35,609 nt of DNA from Phycisphaerae bacterium (GTDB lineage Bacteria; Planctomycetota; Phycisphaerae; Tepidisphaerales; Tepidisphaeraceae): positions 1 to 35,609 of the forward strand of contig JAICTV010000028.1 of assembly GCA_025936175.1 (NCBI GenBank), in the 5' to 3' direction. Below are positions 29,795-35,609 of the stretch, in pieces; the stretch's first letter is position 1; each line of letters starts with the position of its first letter. Below the pieces are notes generated by a model, which worked only from the letters and a program-made list of their open reading frames with translations, did no database searches and was not told the DNA's origin. Both the position numbers and the translations under genes were made by a program.

Positions 29795-30808
29795 TTACAT
29801 CGGTCGAGTAACGACGAACTCCGCCATCGCGTCGAGCACGCGGCGGGCGTCGGTGTCGGGCAGGATCGCAATCGCAGCGCGCGCCTTCTCGACAAGCTGC
29901 TTCGCCCGATCGCGCGCATAATCGATCGAGTGGCTCGGCAGGATCAGGTTGCGGATGCGCTCGATCTTGTCCGCGTCGCGGCTGGCGATGAGTGATCGCA
30001 GCAGCAGGCGGTGTTCCTGAGGCGCGGTCGCCATGAAGTGGATCACCGGCAGCGTCATCTTCTGCTTTTCGATGTCGATGCCGAGCGTTTTGCCGACCGT
30101 TCCGGCGTCGCCGACGATGTCGAGGATGTCGTCCTGGATCTGAAACGCGACGCCCAGCGCGAGGCCGTAAGTCTCAAGCGCGGCGACGTGCCGCTCGCTC
30201 GCGTCCGACAGCGTTGCGCCGAGCAGGCAGCACGTGGCACAGAGGCTCGCGGTTTTGCGCGTAATGATCTGGAGATAGGTTTCCTCCGACAGATCGAGAT
30301 TGTTGCGATTGTCGATCTGCAGCAGCTCGCCCTCGCACACCTGGTTCGTCGTCCGCGCGATCGTCCGGCTGGCGAATTGTGAGCCGAGGCTCGAGCAGAG
30401 GTGATAGCTGTGGCTGATGAGATAGTCCCCCAGCAGCACGGCGGCTTCGTTGCCGCGGAGGTGGTTGATCGTCGCGCCCTTGCGGCGGAGCTCCGCCTCA
30501 TCCAGCACGTCATCGTGCACCAGCGTCGCCATGTGAACCATCTCGACGACGGTGGCGATGGTCACGTGAGCATCGGTCAGATCCCCCGCGCACGCCTTGC
30601 CCGACAGCAGCACGAGCATCGGGCGGAGCATCTTGCCATGGAATCGGCTGACGTGTTTGACCAGCGCGTTGACGCAGGCGAGATCGCTTGTGAGCTCTTC
30701 GCCGAAGCGCTTCTCCACCGCCGCGAGCTGCGCCGCGATGCATTCGGTGAGGGTTGCAAGCGCGGATGCGGACGAACTGCTTCGCGTTGTCGGATTGGGG
30801 TTCTTCAC
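29795..30808 (-). CDS. Long-chain all-trans polyprenyl diphosphate synthase
   Basis: 337 residues, GTG start. It builds the isoprenoid side chain of quinones from IPP and a short allylic starter. The first Asp-rich motif is LVHDDVLDEAELRR (Asp99, 100, 103) and the second FQIQDDILD (222-230). The residue five positions before the first Asp is the small Ala94, consistent with long products (as in IspB) rather than FPP or GGPP. No Shine-Dalgarno; a perfect TATAAT lies 11 nt before the GTG. Divergent from the cysteine desulfurase. Confidence 0.92.
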   Translation of the reverse strand: MKNPNPTTRSSSSASALATLTECIAAQLAAVEKRFGEELTSDLACVNALVKHVSRFHGKMLRPMLVLLSGKACAGDLTDAHVTIATVVEMVHMATLVHDDVLDEAELRRKGATINHLRGNEAAVLLGDYLISHSYHLCSSLGSQFASRTIARTTNQVCEGELLQIDNRNNLDLSEETYLQIITRKTASLCATCCLLGATLSDASERHVAALETYGLALGVAFQIQDDILDIVGDAGTVGKTLGIDIEKQKMTLPVIHFMATAPQEHRLLLRSLIASRDADKIERIRNLILPSHSIDYARDRAKQLVEKARAAIAILPDTDARRVLDAMAEFVVTRPM

Positions 30809-30819
30809 GTTCGCGGCGG

Positions 30820-30825
30820 ATTATA
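30820..30825 (-). promoter_or_regulatory. Consensus -10 box next to polyprenyl synthase start
   Basis: TATAAT on the minus strand, 11 nt before the GTG start, with a poor -35 (GTCGCA, 17 bp away). It implies transcription starting about at the initiation codon. Confidence 0.5.
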
Positions 30826-30930
30826 GAAACGGCCCGCGAGCGTGCGACCACTGCTCGGAAGTTTCGAAAATATTGAAAGCAACTGCTCACGCTCACGGCA
30901 ACGCGCAGCGCCGCCCCGGTCTCTCTTGCG

Positions 30931-30936
30931 TACAAT
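30931..30936 (+). promoter_or_regulatory. -10-like box next to cysteine desulfurase start
   Basis: TACAAT, 11 nt before the ATG at 30948. No recognisable -35 at 17 bp. Confidence 0.4.
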
Positions 30937-30947
30937 CGACCGAAGCG

Positions 30948-32096
30948 ATGGACGTCATCTACCTCGACAACAACGCGACGACCAAACCCGCCCCCGAAGT
31001 CGTCGCCGAGATGCTCCCGTACCTGACGGACGTCTACGGAAATCCCTCCAGCGTCCACCGCTTCGGCCAGCGCGCGCGAAAGGCGGTCGACGAAGCCCGC
31101 GGCCGCATCGCGACGCTCGTCGGATCGATGGAGTCTGAGCTCCTCTTCACCGGCGGCGGCACCGAATCGATCAACACGGCCGTGCGCGGACTGCTGTCCG
31201 CGCGTTCGCCGCGGAAGAAGATCGTCACGACGACCGTCGAGCACTCCGCGACGCGCGAACTGTGTCAGCAGCTCGGGCGCGAGGGAATCGAGATCCTCGA
31301 GATCCCGGTCGATCACGAAGGCACGCTCCACCTCGATCGACTCAGCCAGTCCATCGGCGACGACGTCGCCCTTGTCACGATCATGTGGGCGAACAACGAG
31401 ACCGGCGTACTGTTCCCGGTCGATGAGATCGCGGCGATGTGCAAGGAGCAGCGCGTGCCGTTCCACTGCGACGGCACGCAAGCCGTGGGAAAGCTGCCGG
31501 TCGACGTCGCGAAGGTCGGCCTCGACGCGATGAGCTTCGCATCCCACAAGTTCCACGGGCCCAAGGGCGTCGGCGCGCTCTACCTCCGCCGCGGCGTCCG
31601 ATTTCGTCCCCTGCTCATCGGCGGCCCGCAGGAGCGCGGCAGGCGCGGCGGGACCGAGAATGTGCCGGGCATCATCGGTATGGGCAAAGCCGCGGAGCTC
31701 GCGCTCGGTGCGCTTCCGCAGATGGAGCACGTCGCGCGGCAGCGCGATCGGCTGGAGCGCGAGATCCTCACGAAGATCCCCGACACCTCCGTCAACGGCC
31801 GCACCGACGCGCGGCTTGCGAACACGACCAACATCTCGTTCGCGCGTCTGGAAGCCGAGGCGATCCTCCTCCTGCTCAGCGAGCGGGACATCGCCGCCAG
31901 CGCCGGCGCGGCGTGTTCTTCAGGAAGCCTCGAGCCCTCACACGTGCTCCGCGCGATGGGCATCGACCCGAAGATCGCCCACGGCGCGATCCGCTTCAGC
32001 CTCTCGCGCTACACGAGCGACAAGGAGATCGACCGCGCGCTCGCGGTGCTGCCGGGCGTGATCGATCGCCTTCGCGCGGTGCTTCCCGTCGGCTGA
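30948..32096 (+). CDS. Cysteine desulfurase, NifS/IscS type
   Basis: PLP-dependent transfer of cysteine sulfur for Fe-S cluster and thio-cofactor synthesis. 382 residues from the ATG at 30948 (MDVIYLDNNATTKPAP, the family N-terminus); a longer open frame upstream overlaps the divergent synthase gene and is rejected. His99 (VEHSA), Lys201 in SFASHKFHGPKGVGA (PLP Schiff base), GGPQERGRRGGTENVP, and the catalytic Cys323 in SAGAACSSGSLEPSHVL are all present. No iscU, nifU or iscA lies next to it. Whether it is IscS- or NifS-like cannot be settled from sequence alone. Confidence 0.93.
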   Translation: MDVIYLDNNATTKPAPEVVAEMLPYLTDVYGNPSSVHRFGQRARKAVDEARGRIATLVGSMESELLFTGGGTESINTAVRGLLSARSPRKKIVTTTVEHSATRELCQQLGREGIEILEIPVDHEGTLHLDRLSQSIGDDVALVTIMWANNETGVLFPVDEIAAMCKEQRVPFHCDGTQAVGKLPVDVAKVGLDAMSFASHKFHGPKGVGALYLRRGVRFRPLLIGGPQERGRRGGTENVPGIIGMGKAAELALGALPQMEHVARQRDRLEREILTKIPDTSVNGRTDARLANTTNISFARLEAEAILLLLSERDIAASAGAACSSGSLEPSHVLRAMGIDPKIAHGAIRFSLSRYTSDKEIDRALAVLPGVIDRLRAVLPVG

Positions 32097-32120
32097 TTTT
32101 GGCTTTCGCGCGCGTGCCAC

Positions 32121-32126
32121 TACACT
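32121..32126 (+). promoter_or_regulatory. -10-like box next to membrane protein start
   Basis: TACACT, 10 nt before the ATG at 32137, in a 40-nt gap after the cysteine desulfurase gene. Confidence 0.3.
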
Positions 32127-32136
32127 TCCGCCGCCG

Positions 32137-33159
32137 ATGCTGCCGATCGCCGCCGGTTCGCCCAATGTCGTGCTCCTCTTCGCCGCCGCCGGGCTGGTGA
32201 TCTACATCGCCTCGCGGGCGGCGGTGGATGCGCTGACGCACGCGAACGACCCGTCGCCGGGGAAGATGGCGATCGCGCAGTGGATCCCGATCGCGTGGAC
32301 CGCGATTCTCGCGACGCTGCTGGGCCGCTCGGAGATCGGCATCGGCGTCGTCTTTTCGACGAGCATCGCCGCGCTCGCGCTGGACCTGGGCGTGCTGACG
32401 ATCATGTCCCCGCCGCCGCCCCAGGCGCATCCGCCGGCCGCGCGCGCCTGGCCGTTCACCATCCCCGCGGCGCTGCTCGCGCTGCTCGCCGGTTTCAGCG
32501 GAAGCCTCTCCGGGTGGCACGCGCTGATGATGGCGCTGCTCGGCATCGCGATCTGGATGGTGTGGACCTCGACCCTCGACGGGCCGCCGCAGGCATCAGA
32601 ATCGCCGCAGTACGTCCCGCCGCGCACGCGCCGGCTCAACCGCTGGCAATTCATCCTCGCGATCGTCCTCGCCGCACTGGGCGCTTACCTCGGCATCCAG
32701 GCGATTGTCGCGGCGGATGCGCGCACGCGCATCTCGACCGGCGGCCTCGTCGCCGCCGCGGTGATGAGCCCTTTGCTCGTCCTCCCGCTGCTCGGCACCG
32801 GCGCCGCCGCCGCGCAGAACGGGCACATGCCCTCGGCGATGTCCACGATCGTCGCGGTCGTGCTGCTGAACCTCTGCTGCCTGCTGCCGATCGTCGTGGC
32901 GTGCAATTACCTTCACGATGCCGTGATCGCATGGCGGGGCGGGTCGCACGCCGCGCTGGAATTGCTCGAAGCGCTGCGGCCGGTCCCGTTCCCGCTGGCG
33001 GTGTGGCGCGTCGACTGCGTGCTGCTCATCGTGCTGGGCCTTTTCCTCGTGCCGGTGTCGCTGGGACGATGGACGTTGAAGAAGGGCGAAGGCGCGGCGC
33101 TCGCACTGGTCTACACGGCATATCTCTTCGTCTCCGCTGCCGTCGTCTTGCGTTTGTAA
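32137..33159 (+). CDS. Polytopic membrane protein, possibly cation/calcium exchanger-like
   Basis: 340 residues with about ten hydrophobic helices in two halves separated by a hydrophilic stretch near 145-170 (DGPPQASESPQYVPPRTRR). Each half has a Ser/Thr/Gly-rich helix pair: RSEIGIGVVFSTSIAALALDL and MSPLLVLPLLGTGAAAAQNG. This is reminiscent of the alpha repeats of Na+/Ca2+ exchangers, but the conserved acidic residues are mostly missing, so the call is weak. It lies between the cysteine desulfurase and thyX genes, all on the plus strand with short gaps. Confidence 0.5.
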   Translation: MLPIAAGSPNVVLLFAAAGLVIYIASRAAVDALTHANDPSPGKMAIAQWIPIAWTAILATLLGRSEIGIGVVFSTSIAALALDLGVLTIMSPPPPQAHPPAARAWPFTIPAALLALLAGFSGSLSGWHALMMALLGIAIWMVWTSTLDGPPQASESPQYVPPRTRRLNRWQFILAIVLAALGAYLGIQAIVAADARTRISTGGLVAAAVMSPLLVLPLLGTGAAAAQNGHMPSAMSTIVAVVLLNLCCLLPIVVACNYLHDAVIAWRGGSHAALELLEALRPVPFPLAVWRVDCVLLIVLGLFLVPVSLGRWTLKKGEGAALALVYTAYLFVSAAVVLRL

Positions 33160-33212
33160 TTTGACTCTCGCGCGTGCGGCGAATCGCGCGTCGAAAATTG
33201 GAATCGCGTCGC

Positions 33213-33218
33213 TATCAT
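33213..33218 (+). promoter_or_regulatory. -10-like box next to thyX start
   Basis: TATCAT, 8 nt before the ATG; a TCGAAA hexamer 16 bp upstream could serve as a weak -35. Confidence 0.4.
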
Positions 33219-33226
33219 GCGAGCCC

Positions 33227-34138
33227 ATGACCCCCCACGCCGCCACCGCCGCCGCCGATCTCGAGACGGATCTCGACATCGTCAAGAAACCCTTCGAAGC
33301 CGAAGTCTATGACGTGATGGGCAACTCCAGCCGCTGGGAGGTGAAGGTCCACGAGCACGGGCTGGTCGCGTTGCTCGACGTGATGCCGCGTTTCGCACCT
33401 GTCGGAAAGACGGCGGACTTCGCGATCGTTCAGGCCGCCCGCGTCAGCTATGGCGAGGGCACGAAGCAGGTCAACGAAGACCGCGGGCTTATTCGTTATC
33501 TCGCGCGGCACCGCCACACCACGCCGTTCGAGATGGTGGAGTTCAAGTTCCACCACGTCATGCCGATCTTCGTCGCGCGGCAGTGGATCCGCCACCGCAC
33601 CGCAAATGTGAACGAGTACTCCGCCCGCTACAGCGTCGTCCGCGACCGTTTCTTCAAGCCGACGCCCGCGAACGTCCGCCGGCAGGGGACGAGCAACCGC
33701 CAGGGCGGCGATGAGCCGATGGATGCCGCCACCGCATCGGACTTTCTCAACTATCTCGACGAGGTCGAGAAAAGTTACGAGCGCTACCAGGAATTTCTGG
33801 ACAAGGGCGTCTCCCGCGAGATCGCGCGCATTGCGCTGCCGGCCAGCGTCTACACCGAGTGGTACTGGAAGATCGACCTGCACAACCTCTTCCACTTCCT
33901 CTCATTGCGGATGGACCCGCACGCGCAGCAGGAGATCCGCGATTTTGCCAACGCGATGTTCGCGCTGGTCAAGCCGATCGTCCCCATCGCCGCCGAGGCG
34001 TTCCTCGACTACAACTTCGAGTCGATGCACCTGACGCGTCTGGAGATCGAGGCGATCAAGTCCGGCCGGCCGATCGATACGACGAACAAGCGCGAAGCCG
34101 CCGAGTGGGATGAGAAGAAGAAGCGCCTGGGGATGTGA
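33227..34138 (+). CDS. thyX: FAD-dependent thymidylate synthase
   Basis: Makes dTMP from dUMP with methylenetetrahydrofolate and reduced FAD. 303 residues from the ATG at 33227; an in-frame TTG at 33161 is an unlikely alternative. The ThyX signature RHR-X7-S is intact at Arg122, His123, Arg124 and Ser132 within QWIRHRTANVNEYSARYS. Further family sequence follows: ARIALPASVYTEWYWKIDLHN and LSLRMDPHAQQEIRDFA. A segment of about 30 residues near 148-170 (RRQGTSNRQGGDEP) is hydrophilic, as in longer ThyX forms. No thyA is seen in the window. Confidence 0.96.
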   Translation: MTPHAATAAADLETDLDIVKKPFEAEVYDVMGNSSRWEVKVHEHGLVALLDVMPRFAPVGKTADFAIVQAARVSYGEGTKQVNEDRGLIRYLARHRHTTPFEMVEFKFHHVMPIFVARQWIRHRTANVNEYSARYSVVRDRFFKPTPANVRRQGTSNRQGGDEPMDAATASDFLNYLDEVEKSYERYQEFLDKGVSREIARIALPASVYTEWYWKIDLHNLFHFLSLRMDPHAQQEIRDFANAMFALVKPIVPIAAEAFLDYNFESMHLTRLEIEAIKSGRPIDTTNKREAAEWDEKKKRLGM

Positions 34139-34163
34139 TCGGCGCGGACGCGGGGAAAAAGAA

Positions 34164-34182
34164 CCCACCGCATAGCGGTGGG
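34164..34182 (-). terminator. Rho-independent terminator between thyX and SGNH hydrolase
   Basis: A perfect 8-bp stem, CCCACCGC and GCGGTGGG, with an ATA loop. Read on the minus strand it is followed by TTCTTTTT, a classical terminator for the SGNH gene; on the plus strand CTTTG follows, so it may also serve thyX. A related smaller hairpin (CACCGC TTC GCGGTG, 34214-34228) lies just beyond the SGNH stop. Confidence 0.75.
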
Positions 34183-34235
34183 CTTTGATCGGAAGCGCAC
34201 GGCGCGCAAGGTCCACCGCTTCGCGGTGTGGAAAT

Positions 34236-34982
34236 TCACTTCTTTTCGGCAACTTGATCGACCACCGGTCGGATCCGCTGCGCCATCAGCTTGTATCCCT
34301 CTTCGTTGGGGTGCAGCTTGTCCTTGATGAACAGTTCCTCGCGCGGCGTTCCATCCGGCGTGACGGTCAGGTCGTAGGTCTCGATGTACTTCAGCCCCGG
34401 CGTCTCCTTCGTGTACTGCTCGACGAGCTCGTTGAGCCGCTTGACCTTGTCCCTGTCCGCCCAGCGCGACGGCGCGGGACTCTGGCCGATGAACACGATC
34501 GGCACGTCCGGCATCTTGCTCCGCACCTTCGCGACGAAGTCCTTGTAATCCACAAACACGCGTTCGACCGGCTCGCCCGCGTGGATGTCGTTCCCGCCCG
34601 CACGCAGGAAGACCGCCTTCGGCTCGTACGGAAAGATGATGCGATCGGCAAAGTGCGTCGCGTCGGCGATCGTCGATCCGCCGAAGCCGCGGTTGACGAT
34701 CGTCGCGTCGGGAAAGCTCCCGGGCAGCGACTTCCACAGCCGGATGCTCGACGACCCGGTGAAGAGCAGGCCGTTCTTCGGCGGCGGACTGGTTTTGTCC
34801 TGCGCTTCGAAAGCGGAGATCTCCTTCTCCCATCGCGCGAATCCCGTCGGCCGAGTGGACGCGGGCGCGGACGTCGCCTGGGCGCGAACGATTGCAGGCG
34901 AGACGGCCGCGCAGACGGCCGCCCAGACGAGCGCGCAGACGAGCGCGCAGACAAGCGCCGAGCGCCATTTTGCGAATTTCAT
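34236..34982 (-). CDS. Exported SGNH/GDSL-type hydrolase
   Basis: 248 residues from the ATG at 34980-34982, with an excellent AAGGAGG ribosome site 8 nt upstream. The signal peptide is built from repeats (ALVCALVCALVWAAVC) and ends near residue 34. SGNH blocks: LLFTGSSSIRLW (Ser78), RGFGGSTI (Gly101/102), RAGGNDI (Asn131), and DKLHPNEEGY (Asp221, His224). Likely an esterase, for example of acetylated carbohydrate or lipid; substrate unknown. It overlaps the acetyltransferase stop by 4 nt (ATGA), so the two are coupled. Confidence 0.9.
   Translation of the reverse strand: MKFAKWRSALVCALVCALVWAAVCAAVSPAIVRAQATSAPASTRPTGFARWEKEISAFEAQDKTSPPPKNGLLFTGSSSIRLWKSLPGSFPDATIVNRGFGGSTIADATHFADRIIFPYEPKAVFLRAGGNDIHAGEPVERVFVDYKDFVAKVRSKMPDVPIVFIGQSPAPSRWADRDKVKRLNELVEQYTKETPGLKYIETYDLTVTPDGTPREELFIKDKLHPNEEGYKLMAQRIRPVVDQVAEKK
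34909..34956. repeat. 12-bp tandem repeat in a signal peptide
   Basis: Four units of GCGCAGACGAGC and close variants, encoding the 4-residue period ALVC in the hydrophobic core of the SGNH hydrolase signal peptide. Unit number could change by slippage without shifting the frame. Confidence 0.8.
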
Positions 34983-35566
34983 GAGCGAGCCTCCTTCAGG
35001 TTGATTCGAAATAAGATCCCGATGCCGCCGCCGCCGAACGTCGCGCCGGGGAATTGGAAATCGCGCGCGATCTCTTCGAAACCGAGACGCCCGTGCAGGT
35101 CGATCGATGCGCGGTTGATCGAATTGGCGAAGTAGTATGCCTCGCCGGCGCCGCGCGCGGCGATCGTTCGCAGCCGATGCTGCGTCAGCGCGGTCGCGAT
35201 CCCGCGGCGTCGCATCGCCGGCTCGATAACGACACCGGTGAGGTACCATCCCTCCGGCACGTGCGCGTACTCCGGGATTGCGTGGACGAAGCCGATCCGC
35301 CCGTAGCCGACCATCCGCGACTCGCGCCGCGCGAGAAACGTCGTTTCACCCTCCAGCGGTTTCGCAAACCAATTCTCGACGCGCTGGATCGCCAGGCCGA
35401 TCGCGATACCTTGTCGCGCGGCGAACAGCGGGGCGATCTCGCGCACATCATCCGCCGTCGCCTGCGTGATGCCGACTTCACAAGCATGCCCCGGCGCCCG
35501 GGGCGGGCGCGGCTCGTAGCGCGCAAAAAGAGGCGAAACAGCGGTCGTGGCGCCTTGGTCGTTCAT
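34979..35566 (-). CDS. GNAT-family N-acetyltransferase
   Basis: 195 residues. The acetyl-CoA binding motif A is visible as GWYLTGVVIEPAMRRRGIATAL (R-R-R-G-I-A, split around 107-127), followed by the motif B-like YYFANSINRASIDLHGRLGFEE. Acts on an amine of a small molecule or protein; substrate cannot be named. The N-terminus (1-30) is low-complexity. Its stop overlaps the SGNH hydrolase start. No Shine-Dalgarno; TATAGT lies 11 nt before the ATG. Confidence 0.87.
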   Translation of the reverse strand: MNDQGATTAVSPLFARYEPRPPRAPGHACEVGITQATADDVREIAPLFAARQGIAIGLAIQRVENWFAKPLEGETTFLARRESRMVGYGRIGFVHAIPEYAHVPEGWYLTGVVIEPAMRRRGIATALTQHRLRTIAARGAGEAYYFANSINRASIDLHGRLGFEEIARDFQFPGATFGGGGIGILFRINLKEARS

Positions 35567-35577
35567 TCCCGGCCGCT

Positions 35578-35583
35578 ACTATA
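35578..35583 (-). promoter_or_regulatory. -10-like box next to acetyltransferase start
   Basis: TATAGT on the minus strand, 11 nt before the ATG at 35566. The rest of the right edge (35584-35609) shows no gene. Confidence 0.4.
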
Positions 35584-35609
35584 TCCGCCTCAAGAGGAGA
35601 GTTTGCAAA

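Noticed and set aside
30597-30947. N-terminal 117-residue extension of the cysteine desulfurase
   Set aside because: It lies antisense to the polyprenyl synthase gene, and the family N-terminus starts exactly at 30948.

Overview
This window reads as chromosomal DNA from a high-GC bacterium, most likely a planctomycete close to the Phycisphaerae. The pointers are a PEP-CTERM protein with an Arg-rich tail, an ATP synthase b subunit with a signal peptide and His-rich ectodomain, lipoprotein glycosidases of rhamnosidase/mannanase type, ThyX, and many dispersed palindromic intergenic repeats. The taxonomy is inference. No rRNA, tRNA, CRISPR array, transposase or phage gene was seen.

Layout. (1) 1-4823, minus strand: the 5' part of an F1Fo ATP synthase operon in the order atpZ-like, atpI-like, atpB, atpE, atpF, atpH, atpA; atpA runs off the left edge. 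(2) 4908-10842, plus strand: a GT-C-type membrane protein and a small membrane protein, then a membrane-anchored GspE/PilB-like protein that has lost its ATPase motifs and a CvpA-like membrane protein with a large C-terminal part. They face a membrane-anchored PDZ protein (minus). (3) 11662-16664: a possible 30-residue peptide, class II fructose-bisphosphate aldolase (plus), an unknown gene downstream of a siroheme nitrite/sulfite reductase with a clear promoter and dyad (minus), and a protein made of a duplicated unknown domain. (4) 16819-23226: AlkA-type DNA glycosylase (plus), then on the minus strand a PEP-CTERM serine protease, two coupled unknown membrane proteins, a phospholipase D/cardiolipin synthase and panC. 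(5) 23227-23735: a gene-free stretch of repeats. (6) 23736-29720: secreted carbohydrate-active genes, a TIM-barrel-like protein and a GH113-like lipoprotein (minus) diverging from a GH106-type alpha-L-rhamnosidase lipoprotein (plus). (7) 29795-35566: polyprenyl diphosphate synthase (minus) diverging from a NifS/IscS-type cysteine desulfurase, a polytopic membrane protein and thyX (plus), then a GNAT acetyltransferase and SGNH hydrolase pair (minus).

Three things stand out. First, the 7.2-11.5 kb cluster looks like an envelope module built around a catalytically dead secretion ATPase with N-terminal membrane segments. Second, several genes have no Shine-Dalgarno sequence but carry a -10-like hexamer 7-11 nt before the start codon, which suggests leaderless mRNAs. 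Third, palindromic repeats are tightly interleaved with genes: one supplies the atpH stop codon, a second abuts the nitrite/sulfite reductase stop codon, and another palindrome is translated inside atpB.
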